Source: Gigaspora rosea (taxonomy: Eukaryota; Glomeromycota; Glomeromycetes; Diversisporales; Gigasporaceae). Taken from it: a DNA stretch of 64,000 nt. Shown here one piece after another: positions 33,980-44,338 of this stretch. Position numbers and translations under genes: made by a program. The notes under the pieces are model-generated. The model worked only from the letters and a program-made list of their open reading frames with translations. It was not told where the DNA came from and ran no database searches. Position 1 is the first letter of the stretch, and each line of letters starts with the position of its first letter. The DNA lies in contig QKWP01000232.1 in the NCBI GenBank assembly GCA_003550325.1, forward strand, positions 18,675-82,674, written 5' to 3'.

Positions 33980-34111
33980 TAACATCGCCTTTTGTTTATT
34001 CATAAATTCATACAATGATTTGAGTAAACATTTACGATTTAATAAATACCACGGTTTTCCACTTTTGTCAGCCACAAATGTATCTTCTCGCTGGTAAAAT
34101 TCAAAAAACAT
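33914..34111 (-). CDS. Small hypothetical ORF, head-to-head with the Fanzor gene
   Basis: A 65-aa frame (MFFEFYQREDTFVADKSGKP...) starts on the minus strand at the base before the Fanzor ATG, because the word CATATG gives a start codon on each strand. About a third of it lies in the inverted end of the adjacent MITE-like element. I do not recognise a domain. It may be a chance frame or a fragment of an older Fanzor-associated sequence. Expression is doubtful. Confidence 0.2.
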   Translation of the reverse strand: MFFEFYQREDTFVADKSGKPWYLLNRKCLLKSLYEFMNKQKAMLERFQAKKSVLPLRGYPLSDHC

Positions 34112-35746
34112 ATGGAGTCAGAATCAACACATTACGAAAATGATCAGATGAAGGAAAGATCCAACATTTGTCCACAACTAACGGCAAACGATTCTACCTT
34201 GTTGAAGGCATTTCAAGATTGTTTGGAGATCACGAGCAACCCAAACAAAAGAAAAAGACCTGTTATTCACGAGTCAGCTCGCACAAGCAAAAAAAGGATT
34301 TTGAATGACAACGCGAATACCTCAAACAACGATACCCGGATAAGAGAAAAGATTTTTTATCCCTTCTGGACCGATGCATCGAAGGAGTTATCGAGTAAGT
34401 TGTGGTTGCCAGAAGGGATCGATTATGTAAATATTAAATCAGATTCGTGGTTCTCGGTTCAGATGTGCAAGATACCAATCATGGAGAACTGGCCGAAGAT
34501 TTGTTATGAATTGTTACCACCAGACATAACAGTTTGTGAGCCATATCTTACAAATCTTACAAGAGTCAACGAGAACAAGAAGAAGCAAACAAAGACAGGA
34601 AAACAACAAAAAAACGAAAGTTTAAAGATGCGCAAAATTCGGTTGTATCCTAACACAGAACAGCAAGCAATTTTGAAGAGATGGATGGGCACATCCAGAT
34701 GGACCTACAACCAAAGTTTGAGAATTTACAAGTCAGGAGTAAAAGATCTAAAGTTGGTGCGCAAGCTCGTGATAAACAAGGAAAATTTCGAAAACGACAA
34801 GGACAAGTGTTGGGTGTTGAAGACTCCATCATCGATCCGTGATAATGCTTTTCTGGAATTCAAAAAGAATCTCAAAACTGAATTAAAAAAGAAACGAAAG
34901 TTTGTAATGAAATTCAAATCAAAGAAATATTGTAAGAAAGATCAGATCCGAATAAACGTGAGAGATTATGATCGTGAAGAAGGACAATTTTCTTTTTTGA
35001 AAAAGATCAAGAAAAGTGAAGCGATTGATATGAAAAATAAAAACGAGATCATTATATCAAGGGATAAGTTAAACATGTATTATTTGCACGTACCAATACC
35101 TCTTTCCATAAGAAATGAGAAAGAAGGAGGAATAATTAGTCTGGATCCTGGTGTTAGATCATTTATAACAGGATACGATCCTGGAGGGAATGTTGTAGAA
35201 TTTTGTAAGAACGATTTCTCTAGATTATCAAGACTCTGTGTTCGTCACGATAAATATCAAAGTCAGTCAATCGAGGTGAATTCAAGAAAACGTTACGTGA
35301 TCAAAAGAAAGATGCGACGGATTTATCACAAAATACGTAATTTGGTCGATGATTGTCATAAGAAAATAGCAAGATATCTATGTGACAACTACCAAACAAT
35401 CGTTTTACCGATTTTCGAAACCCAAGGAATGGTAAGACGAGCAAAACGAAAAATCCGAGCGAAAACTGCGCGTAATATGTTAACATGGAGTCATTTTCGA
35501 TTTCGACAATTCTTATTACAAAAGATGAGCGAATACCCTGGTAGAAGATTGATAATTTGTACCGAAGAATACACCTCCAAGACATGTGGACGATGTGGAT
35601 ATGTTAAGAACAATTTAGGTGGAAACAAAAAATTTAAATGTGACGAATGTGGATTGATCATTGATAGAGATGTGAATGGGGCGAGAAACATTTTGCTCAA
35701 GCTGTTGAGTCAGGTTATACCTGACGCTATGGCCTACCACCCTTGA
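34112..35746 (+). CDS. Fanzor / TnpB-like RNA-guided nuclease
   Basis: Single-exon ORF of 544 aa. After a charged N-terminal extension of about 170 residues comes a TnpB-like part. It begins MRKIRLYPNTEQQAILKRWM (about 173-192). RuvC-I is SLDPGVRSFITG (D345). RuvC-II is VLPIFET (E436). The zinc ribbon is TCGRCG...CDECG (C492, C495, C510, C513), followed by RuvC-III DRDVNGARN (518-526). All three acidic sites and four cysteines are intact, so it may be active. Homologues (Fanzor proteins, relatives of IS200/605 and IS607 TnpB) cut DNA guided by an RNA made from the 3' end of their own gene. Lack of introns and higher GC than the flanks hint at horizontal or mobile origin. The alternative, a domesticated nuclease, cannot be excluded. 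No transposase or recombinase gene is seen nearby. Confidence 0.93.
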   Translation: MESESTHYENDQMKERSNICPQLTANDSTLLKAFQDCLEITSNPNKRKRPVIHESARTSKKRILNDNANTSNNDTRIREKIFYPFWTDASKELSSKLWLPEGIDYVNIKSDSWFSVQMCKIPIMENWPKICYELLPPDITVCEPYLTNLTRVNENKKKQTKTGKQQKNESLKMRKIRLYPNTEQQAILKRWMGTSRWTYNQSLRIYKSGVKDLKLVRKLVINKENFENDKDKCWVLKTPSSIRDNAFLEFKKNLKTELKKKRKFVMKFKSKKYCKKDQIRINVRDYDREEGQFSFLKKIKKSEAIDMKNKNEIIISRDKLNMYYLHVPIPLSIRNEKEGGIISLDPGVRSFITGYDPGGNVVEFCKNDFSRLSRLCVRHDKYQSQSIEVNSRKRYVIKRKMRRIYHKIRNLVDDCHKKIARYLCDNYQTIVLPIFETQGMVRRAKRKIRAKTARNMLTWSHFRFRQFLLQKMSEYPGRRLIICTEEYTSKTCGRCGYVKNNLGGNKKFKCDECGLIIDRDVNGARNILLKLLSQVIPDAMAYHP

Positions 35747-35812
35747 GCTCCGTTCGGAGCTCATTGTATAATTAATCATTTGTTAACTCTTGTTATCAAA
35801 TGATTAATTTTT
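35705..35812 (+). ncRNA. Hairpin cluster at the 3' end of the Fanzor gene (candidate guide-RNA scaffold)
   Basis: Three hairpins follow one another. GTCAGGT-TAT-ACCTGAC (35709-35725) is inside the last codons. GAGCTCCG-TT-CGGAGCTC (35745-35762) starts in the stop codon. An AATTAATCATTTG/CAAATGATTAATT stem spans about 35770-35811. All stems are perfect or nearly so. In TnpB and Fanzor systems the omega/fRNA scaffold is encoded at this position, so this is the predicted scaffold and element right end. The exact RNA ends and the guide cannot be read from sequence alone. Confidence 0.55.
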
Positions 35813-36178
35813 TGTAGGAGGTTGGTAACAAACAACTGTTTTCCTTGTTCTCTTCTTGATTCTCTACTGAAATATCTCTAATTCTTTTACTCCTATGGTC
35901 CCTCATACTTCCCTCATTCATTTTCTGTATTTCCCCGTTTTAATTCGTCGTGAAACTTGTTCAGATAGTACATTATAACCGATCGGATTTTAAAATACTG
36001 TGTATAAAAAATTTTATTTTACTATAACAAGGATTGGTAAAAGACACAAGTGGACGCTTACACATTTTAAAGGTACCAGTGGTCAAAACGTAAATATAAG
36101 AATGAACTATTTATTGTTAATAAATCATAGCAATTTAAATTTATTTGAATTAACATTATATTTATACATTTTCTAGCG

Positions 36179-36716
36179 TCAACGCAAGCTTGAACAACAA
36201 AAATTTCAAAAGATTTTCAAAAGACATTAACTGAATTTCAGAAAGTACAAAGGCTTTCGCAGAAAGACAACGGGAATATGTTGATAAAGCAAAAGCGCAT
36301 AATGTACGAAATGATGCATATGAAGACGATGAAGTAGTTATTTATGAAACACCGCTCCTTATAAATGACAATCAACGACGACTTCAATTTCAAGCCTTAG
36401 ATAATGAGGTCGAATACAATGAATCATTAATTGCAGAACGGGAAGGTGAAATAAGGGAGATCGAACAAGGATTTAGGAACACTAGTATCAGAACAACAAT
36501 CGATGTTAGGTCTGTTAATTTTTGTTTATACTTAAACCTATAGATTAACTATAGATTAAAGATCACATAAATTAATAATTTTCCTATATACTTATAGATA
36601 GCATTGAAAGTAATGTGACCCAGTGCTAGTCGACTTCAAAAGAAAACACGCAATCGTATGTGCTGTCTTGCAGTAGTGGGTGGTGTTGTAATTTTAGCTG
36701 CTCTGGCGTAACAATT
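36179..36716 (+). pseudogene. Syntaxin (t-SNARE, Pep12/Stx7-like) pseudogene
   Basis: Recognisable pieces in order are RQRKLEQQKFQK, EFQKVQRLS, REYVDKAKAHN, RRLQFQALDNEVEYNESL, AEREGEIREIEQG, GTLVSEQQSML, DSIESNV and a C-terminal anchor MCCLAVVGGVVILAALA. These match the SNARE motif and tail anchor of endosomal/vacuolar syntaxins. The frame is broken by single-base losses near 36214 and 36257, by a deletion of about 28 bases that removes the centre of the SNARE heptads (near 36470), and by a deletion after SNV (near 36630). An intron of about 90 bases survives (GTCTGT at 36511, AG near 36597), so it arose by DNA duplication, not retroposition. An intact parent gene is expected elsewhere. Confidence 0.85.
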
Positions 36717-37171
36717 GACTTTGCTAATGATTGAACCCGACTGAAAAACTGTGATCCGGCGAGTCACCCGAGTGGATAAGTTGGTACCTTTTGCATAAAA
36801 TCAGAATATTGTTATTATCTGAATTTTAATAGTAATTAGACGCGTCCAAATGTCCATTCTAAATTTAGTTTCTATATAAAAATTTTTAAAGCTAAATTAT
36901 ATATTGAATTTTATTTTATTCATCGCAATTTATTTTTATGTTAAAATATTAATTAATTCATGTCTGGAATTGGAACCTTCTAAAAAATTTTACCAATTAA
37001 TAAAAATCTTGAATTATAAGGCAAATTTTATGCAGTTAAAATCTATAGTGTATCTCAAATGTTAAATGATTATATCTGATATTACAACTGATAAGTAATT
37101 AGATACGTCATGATTATTATCATGTGTCCTTACGGTAATTTTGCCTCTTATAAAAAATATTCTTACCTATT

Positions 37172-37406
37172 TTTTTTTTTTATCGCGATAACGATCCGAA
37201 TAATTTATACTACAGTATTTGTTTTTTATCGCGATAACTATCCGAATAATTTATACTACAGTATTTGTTTTTTTTATCGCGATAACGATCCGAATAATTT
37301 ATACTACAGTATTTGTTTTTTATCGCGATAACTATCCGAATAATTTATACTACAGTATTTGTTTTTTTTATCGCGATAACGATCCGAATAATTTATACTA
37401 CAGTAT
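37172..37406. repeat. Minisatellite with alternating 46- and 48-bp units
   Basis: The word ATCGCGATAAC occurs at 37182, 37228, 37276, 37322 and 37370, so unit lengths alternate 46, 48, 46, 48. Units of one length carry CGATCC and the others CTATCC, making a 94-bp higher-order repeat. The mirrored arm near 45400 has only one copy, so the expansion happened after the arms separated. Confidence 0.9.
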
Positions 37407-37794
37407 TAATTTTAGATGCTTGAAAGCACCCTTAATTTTAAAAACGTTCTTCCAATGAGTTATTTAATATTTTACTGGTTTACGAAGCAAAGTATTTATA
37501 AGGAAGATTATAATCAATAATTTATTAACTTTTAAATATGTATGATTCAATTTTGCCAGTTCAATAGTGTGAAATTCGGTTCAATATTTTATTACTCGTA
37601 AAAATTATACAAAGATTTTTGATTACATATTTATTTTACAGCGTACATATTTTCGAAATCTATTCAACTCTAGTCTTATATTACATTTAATATTCAATTT
37701 AAAAAAATTTTCACTTTAAAAAATAATAATCTTTAGAATTAATATATATAAACTTAAACAAGAACTTTATAATAGAGCGAACAAAATAATGTAA

Positions 37795-38098
37795 TGATCG
37801 TTGCTGGGAATCGAACCCAGTGAATCACCCGACAGACAACGACAAAAATTTTTCAAGATAACTTAGTTTCAAAGCAATAGCTTCTACTTGTCCCAACCAC
37901 CACGAAGAGGTGTATCTTGTTGGTTGGGAAGGCGAACCCCAACCCATCTCTCTTTCCACCGGTACTAGTCGTGGCACGGTTCCCGGCTTAAGAGCAGGTT
38001 GTTCTTCGAATCATCAATACTTCAGAGAAGTATTTCATCTAGCTTTGACTCAAGTTAGTCTCTTCGAGTTAGAGTGAAAACCGTACCGTTGAATATAC
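37795..38098 (-). other. Conserved GC-rich block with tRNA-like 3' end (possible SINE or structured RNA)
   Basis: Read on the minus strand, the block holds strong hairpins (GGTTGGGGTTCG...CCCAACC, ACACCTCTTCGTGGTG). It ends with a perfect T-arm-like hairpin, CTGGG-TTCGATT-CCCAG, followed by CAACGAT, which can pair with CGTTG 24 bases upstream of the T arm. It is well conserved in the other arm (44706-44990) while flanking AT-rich sequence is not. The tRNA-like part is too short for a full tRNA. It resembles a tRNA-derived retroelement or small RNA of unknown type. Confidence 0.35.
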
Positions 38099-38839
38099 TC
38101 CAAAAAAACGACGACTATTAAATGGTTATAGGGTAAAAAAAAAATAAAAAATAAAATGTTAAAAAAACGGAAAAAGCAAAAAAGCAAAAATAGGGAACGA
38201 TGAGGTTAGAGGAAAAAAATGACCCTTATATATCAGATCTTATTGTTTTTCATCAACGTTTATATCTTTTTTTGTCAACATGTTTATTGTTTATATCTTT
38301 TTTTGTCAACGTGTTTATTGTTTATATCTTTTGTTGTCAACGTGTTTATTGTTGAAACCTACAAACACGTTTAGCAAACAAACACGTTTAGCAATCGTGA
38401 TTTTTGAACGTGTAATTAATAGGGTTGGGGCACGGGGTAGAGCTCTGACACGGATACCGACTCGGGTCATGATCAGTTGTGTTTACCATCGCGTAACCAA
38501 ATTTGTAAATCATGGGATCAAAGCAAAAAAACAAATCAGATGGCGTCAATTAGCCAATCACATGAACCAAATACGCGAAAAATAGTAAAATTTTCATTCT
38601 TGAAAACAGTTCAAGAGATCTATTATCTACCACTAGTCTACCACTAGTATTATTATGAATATGTGATTAAAATTATTTTATCTGTTATCCAAAACTACAA
38701 ATCTATTATATATAAGAATAAATCTTGATGATTTCACCATAATGAATTTAAATCCATGTATAAATTTACTCGCATGTAAATTTAAGAATAGTTTGATTAG
38801 TTTTTATATTTTCAGTGGTTTTTTATCTATATTACAAAT

Positions 38840-39171
38840 GTTTATGTTTTTACTTCGCTGGTATTATTAGTATTATTAGCTTCATCTATGTCAATAACAT
38901 CACTTGGAATGTCATGATTTAATTTATTAAATTAGGGGGGGTAATACTTGAAGTCGGTGAAAAATCTTTTAAGAGTATTCAGAATTTTGGATTTATCTAT
39001 AATTTCAGGATAATATACATCATCTTCGCTTATAAGCCCTCTATACACTACAAGCAGCACCATAAACAAAACATCTTGAGATAAAGTATAAAACTTTGAG
39101 CAAACATCGCTGTAGTGGTACTGCATATGCTGCGGCTGCGTCGTGTGAGCATTTAATCTTTTATTTTTCAT
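38840..39171 (-). pseudogene. Hypothetical frame with in-frame stop
   Basis: A minus-strand frame starts MKNKRLNAHTTQPQHMQYHY and runs through ILNTLKRFFTDFKYYPP to a TAA at 38932. The same frame then continues as FNKLNHDIPSDVIDIDEANN to a stop near 38850. Codon use looks more gene-like than the surroundings, but I recognise no domain. It may be the broken end of a gene lying downstream of the ASCH gene on the same strand. Confidence 0.3.
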
Positions 39172-39376
39172 ACTATACTATTTTATATATTACTCAAATA
39201 AAAAAAAGTGTTCAAAACCTTATACGTACGTACTATCTAAAATTTATAATAATCCCTATTCAAACCCGATATGCATCGTGGACGGGTTTTATATCAGTTT
39301 TGGATATGTAAAAGTTCCTTTTTTATTATATTAATCATTAAACAATTACAGTATATAGCATTTCCAATAATCAAAT

Positions 39377-40024
39377 CTAAGTCAAACACGAGATTTCTTC
39401 ATATAATTGTTTCGCAATTTGATCATCAACTTGCCAAATTCCAGTATTTCCTTTACATTCGATTGGTTTTTCCAAAGCCTTAATCTCATCAATTATCCAA
39501 CAATACCTTTGTTTTTTTCCACTCCCACTACCACCATCGTCACCTTTCCAAACATTATCATCGGGTACATCTTCAGCTTTAAGACAATCAATAAACCTAT
39601 ATAAATCAGACATTTAATAGGTTTAGGTAGCAGATTTCAGTTTGCTAAAAATCTTAATCATTAATCATGTACAAATATCACACCCAATAAAAACTGACAG
39701 ACCTAGCGACACCAATAATTTTACCAAAATTATTTTTTTGTTTCAATTCATCAGCACTTGGTAATTGTTCCCAGCATTGAAGTTTAATAATTAAACAAGT
39801 TGGATCATTTTTATTAGATTTCTTTTTGAGGATGAAACATGAATCGCAATCCATACACCTTTATTAGAAACGCTAGCACCGCTTTTTGCAATTAAGGAAG
39901 AAATATCAAGAGGATAAGCACGGTTCTCTAAACGTTTCGGACCATGAATTATGCATGTTGCGAACGGTTCCATTACTGTCAGTGCATAAAAAATAGGTTT
40001 ATTTTCAACGGAAGATGATTCCAT
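39377..40024 (-). CDS. ASCH-domain protein (PUA-like fold), possible frameshift
   Basis: Two exons, 40024-39703 and 39596-39377, with a GTCTGT...TATAG intron. The first reads MESSSVENKPIFYALTVMEP, then FATCIIHGPKRLENRAYPL and GVWIAIHVSS, the start of an ASCH domain (a PUA-related fold, usually RNA- or nucleotide-related). The frame then breaks in a run of five A near 39824. One base later it continues as NDPTCLIIKLQCWEQLPSAD and FGKIIGVAR, and joins exon 2 (FIDCLKAEDVPDDNVW ... YCWIIDEIKALEKPIECKGN ... GIWQVDDQIAKQL). With one more A the product would be 180 aa. A sequencing error in the homopolymer is as likely as a real mutation. Substrate and role are unknown. Confidence 0.75.
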
Positions 40025-40029
40025 GGCGA

Positions 40030-41900
40030 TTAAATAAAAAAATTTAAATATCGTCGATATTGGGATTTTTATACTTTTATTACAGTATTATCAGTCATGC
40101 GGATTACATTGTTCATGTAATGACGCGATTTGATTGGTCTAATACAGTAATAACAATTATAATCGCAAATTTTAGCATGTAATAAAAGTGTTGTCATGTC
40201 GCGAAATCAGAGTCTAGCATCTAAAATAGAACTAGTGATATTTCAATGTGAACAATTATTATATATTTGCATACGATGCAAAATTTAGTATATATTGAAG
40301 AACATTAATTAAAGAATAACTTTTACAGAGTACTGTATTAAAAAGATTTACCGGTATTCGAAATTGTTCTATGGATGAAAAGTTTTACTGACTAATAAAA
40401 AAACATTAGAAACGACTACTTATTGATGTCAGAAATAACGGGTGCTCAACGATTAACTTCTGCAAATTGACATGAGTCCCGACTAACAAATTGGGCAATT
40501 TATCGATGCTTTAGAAATACAAAATAACGATTAACTTCTGATTAACTTATATATTAGTATACAAAAAACGTCATTAGATTGATCACGTGTAACGTGAATT
40601 TATAAAAAAACGCGAAAAATTTTCAGTGTCTACACTTATCAATTTTATCAATCTTCCCTTTCTTTCTCCGGTTTAACGAAATCATTTTACTAGTAGGTTA
40701 TCACTATCGCTTTTCTATATGAATTAAATATACTGTAGTACTGTATTAACTTTCTGTATAAGTTTCTTGGAAAAACGCTTACGGCCATTTGAAGTTGGAA
40801 CATGTTGACATTCCTTCAAAGATACGGTCACGGTGCAATATAAGCTTTTGTATGTACGTAACCTTAGGGCGTAAAGGTCTGTATTTTTTTTAATATTTAA
40901 TTTATATTATCTGTTATACCCAATTTTTCGGCAGGTTTTGGTTGTTATTTTAGCGTTTCTAGCGTGATTCTACCCAAGAAGTGAGTCTGCCCTTACTAAA
41001 AGATGGTTTTAATCCAAGAAGTGTGTTTGCCCTTACTAAAAGATGGGTTCCACCTTGATGCGCGTTTTCGGTGGGAATTTTTTTTAAATTAGAATAGACT
41101 TCGTATATTATTTTAGAATAGTATATTTTTTTTCCCCTTATTTATTATCGTCTTCTGGACCATCATTAGTACCGATGTCCTTGTCGTATGGCCTGGGCAC
41201 TATTTAATAGTGGCTAACGGGTACTATTTTTATATACTTATATTTGTATTAGTTATCTAATTTTTCAATCGATGTATTTTTTAGAATATTAATTAGACAT
41301 TTTACAATAATATAGATTAATTATATTGAAATAAAATTTTTATAGTTTTGACTGCTATTTAATAAATATCAAAAAAAAGTACAGAAGTATTCGATATTAG
41401 ATATCACATTCAAAGAATTAAATGACTATTTATCCCGAGTATGTAGTAAATTAGTAAAGTAGTACGGTACGGAAAGATAATTTCGGACGGGCGTATAGAA
41501 ATCATGATAGTACGTACGGTTCATAAAAGAAAAAATTCGTCAAAGTTACTTTTTCTACTAACCCAACTCGAAAAAAGGACATACCCTAATCTTAACCATT
41601 AAAAAGGGCTATATATAAAAATTGAATTTTGCAATTTACATTAACCGTACGTACGATCAAAATTTAGCAGGTATGTAAGTACTGTACTTACGTACGTAAT
41701 ATGCTATGTATTTTATGTTGCCATAGTCATTATCTGTTATTTTGATACTATTTTGATACAATATTTATAGGGATACAATGAAGAAATCATAAATAATGTA
41801 ATCGTCTTAGTAATTAGCATTAAGGATTATGTTATGTCATTTACAAAGTTAATACGTACCTACGTATATATGTAGGTACGTAAGTTGGCGTCACGACAAG
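40030..41900. other. Intergenic stretch with small repeats
   Basis: No gene is seen. A 35-bp phrase, CCAAGAAGTGNGTYTGCCCT plus TACTAAAAGATGG, is duplicated at about 40973 and 41013. Several GTACGTACG words occur between 41500 and 41885, ending in the palindrome ACGTACCTAC...GTAGGTACGT (41850-41882). The first 100 bases should include the promoter of the ASCH gene. Confidence 0.45.
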
Positions 41901-42134
41901 GATCACACAATACAACTAGCAGCTAAAATACACTAAAAATCAGCTCACTAAATCTTAATAATGGAGGGTGTCGATCGAAACGCGGATAGACTTGGTCCGA
42001 GTAGCAAATTGCCGTAACTTGTCGTAGCATCATAAAGTTACGGCAAAAATGGCGTAATTCATTATAATTATTATTACATATTACAGCGGCAAAGTTACGA
42101 CAATCATTGGGACGATTCTCCTGCATCATTAGGT

Positions 42135-43780
42135 CCGAGCGATTAGGGAAAGGCCGTTTAATATGTAGTGCATATCCCCATATTAGCTGTTGTATTGATG
42201 AAGCTCCAGATTTAGCAAAAATAATCCTATTGCGGCTTTAAAACCGCTCACTTGCTTGTTTCGTAACTCAGCCATTTGATTACAAAATACCAATTTTTTG
42301 GTTTAAATTTTTTTGTGCCCTTGGATTTTTTTTTTTTTTTTTGAATTCATTGCATTGTATAAAAGAATAAAAAATCCTTGAAGTTTTGGATCTTTACGTT
42401 CAATCAGACTAACAATATCTTCAGCACTCAGCTTTGGCTGATTTCTTTGCCATTGATTATAATAAAGAACTTTGTCATTCACGCTATTTGATCATTAAAA
42501 TATATTTAAAATTGTTCAATTTCTATAATAATAAATACGATTAGTGATAAGTTTTTTTTAAAAAAAAATTATTGTTTAAAACTATGTAAATACCTATATT
42601 TTTGTCTTGCTGCAGATTGGAAATTTTCTTTAATAAATGTTTATAAATTTTTTGAGACAAACGAATCTCATTGTTATAAACATTTGTAACTTCATTATAA
42701 CAAATTTCAATATTTGATGGTCTATATGAACTATTGTCACTAGCAGACTTTAAATACCATTCAATCGCCTTCTTCTAGTCTTTCGAAATACCTATTCCCT
42801 CATCATAGCAGAACCCAATTTTTAATTGTCCGCTTGGATTTTCACCTTCTGCAGATCTCAAATACCATTCGAATGCTTTCTTTTCATCTTTAAGGACACC
42901 GATACCATTTCGGTAACAATTTTCAACATTTAATTGTCCATCTAAATTTCCACGATCAGCAGATTTCAAGTACCATTCGAATGCTTTCTTTTCATTTTTA
43001 ATTGTGCCTATGCTATTTAGGTAACAATTTTCAACATTTAATTGTTCGACGGAGTTTCCACCTTCAGCAGATTTTAAGTACCATTCGAATGCCTTCTTTT
43101 CATCTTTAGGTATATCTATACCATTTTGGTAACAAATTCCAACCTTTAATTGTCCAACTGAAGTTCCACCTTCTGAATATTTCAAATACCATTCGAACGC
43201 CTTCTTATCATTTTTAATTACGCCCACAGCATTTCGGTAGCAATTTCCAACATTTAATTGTCCATCAGAGTTTCCACCTCTTGCAGATTTTAAATACCAT
43301 TTGAAAGCCTTTTTTTCATTTTTGGACACGCCTATACCATTCAGGTAACAATTTCCAACATTCAATTGTCCATCTGAACTTCCACCATCAGCAGATTCCA
43401 GGTACCAATCGACCGCTTTTTTTTCATCTTCGGGAACGTCTATGCAACTTTCGTAACAATTTCCAACATTGTGATGTTCATTAGAGTTTTCGTCTTCTCC
43501 TTGCTTTGTATCATAATTTAAATTTGAATATTTTCACCTTTTATTTGGCTTTAGATTTCTATCGAATGCTACCAAATCGATGTAATGTTTATAACATAAT
43601 TGGTCACCTAAACTAAGTTCTTTCTTTAAATCTGGAACCACTGGACTTTGCATAGCTTTGACCAAAATCGGGTGTCAATATACGAAACTTTTCCTTAAGA
43701 TCATTCTTGCCACATACTACACAAGGCCCTTTATTTTTCCGTGGTCTGCCCCTTGGCATTGTCACTTCTAGAAATTTCAC
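42135..43780 (-). pseudogene. Sel1-repeat protein with GPCxVCG head, pseudogene
   Basis: The minus-strand start is MPRGRPRKNKGPCVVCGKND and KFRILTP. A frameshift follows near 43665, then CYKHYIDLVAFDRNLKPNKR and a TGA (about 43537). The frame reopens into eight Sel1-like units of 36 aa each (GNCYxNGIGVxKDEKKAFEW, YLKSAEGG), broken by a TAG near 42775 where GAG (Glu) is expected in the last unit. A C-terminal part follows (YNQWQRNQPKLSAEDIVSLI, RNKQVSGFKAAIG), with further shifts, one beside a 16-base A/T run. Sel1 repeats normally form alpha-helical scaffolds. The head and tail resemble a lineage-specific family whose role I cannot name. It lies inside the inverted duplication. Confidence 0.8.
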
Positions 43781-44158
43781 TTATTTTTGAATCTTGAGAT
43801 ACGATTTTTGAATCTTGAGATATGATTTTTGGATCTTGTGAGTTAAGATTTGTTGAATACAAATAAGAAATTTCAAGTTACAATACTTTGAGAAAAGACT
43901 TTGTGGTTTTTAGATGAACTAACGATAATTTTTATCAACCAATCAGCGTAATACGGTCTTAAGTTTTGGGTAAATGTAATATCATGTCCATCACATGACA
44001 TAGAGCAAATAATCAACATGCAAAGCGAGACGACAAAGACAAAAACACAAAAAATGTAAAAAAACTACTATCTAAATCGGTCTTGGTTCACTAAGTAAAA
44101 TTTTAATTCAAAATCGAAAAATCGGGTAATCTCGTGATGTACTGGCCAGTATCATGAC

Positions 44159-44338
44159 AGGACCCCGAACAATATATATAGAGGTTATATTAGGTTTAAT
44201 ATAAGATTTTTACAAAATTTATCCAAAATTTGAAAAAATCTGCAATTCGGATTGGTTGAACCTTATTTGGGCCAATTAGAATTGCAGAAAAGTGGATAAT
44301 GCATAAATATAACCTCGACTTGCATTGTTCGGGGTCCT
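44159..44338. mobile_element. 180-bp MITE with perfect 8-bp duplication
   Basis: The ends AGGACCCCGAACAAT and ATTGTTCGGGGTCCT are exact inverted repeats. ATCATGAC flanks both sides (44151-44158 and 44339-44346). The inside is AT-rich with no ORF. It inserted precisely at the inner end of the right arm of the long inverted duplication. A related pair of ends lies at 12402 and 13147. Confidence 0.9.

Larger units (their letters stand above)
37015..38475. repeat. Left arm of a long inverted duplication
   Basis: The arm aligns in inverse orientation with 44339-45595. Shared blocks in order are GGCAAATTTTATGC, TACGTCATGATTATTATCAT, ATCGCGATAA repeats, TTTTAAAAACGTT, the GC-rich block at 37795-38098, CGTGTTTATTGTTTATATCT repeats, and CCGACTCGGGTCATGAT at the inner end. 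The arms differ in the number of minisatellite copies and by small indels. Between them lie the ASCH gene and the Sel1 pseudogene. It may be a very long-TIR element or a segmental inversion-duplication. Confidence 0.75.

Noticed and set aside
37172..37406. CRISPR-like array
   Set aside because: The whole 46/48-bp unit is repeated, with no unique spacers, and the sequence is clearly eukaryotic. It is a minisatellite.
37800..37850. A complete tRNA gene with TTCGATTCCC T-arm
   Set aside because: Only a T-arm and a short acceptor-like pairing exist. There is no room for D and anticodon arms between the paired strands.
41923..42129. 68-aa minus-strand ORF downstream of the Sel1 pseudogene
   Set aside because: It has no recognisable motif and lies in repeat-like sequence. 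It could be a remnant of the pseudogene tail but cannot be supported.
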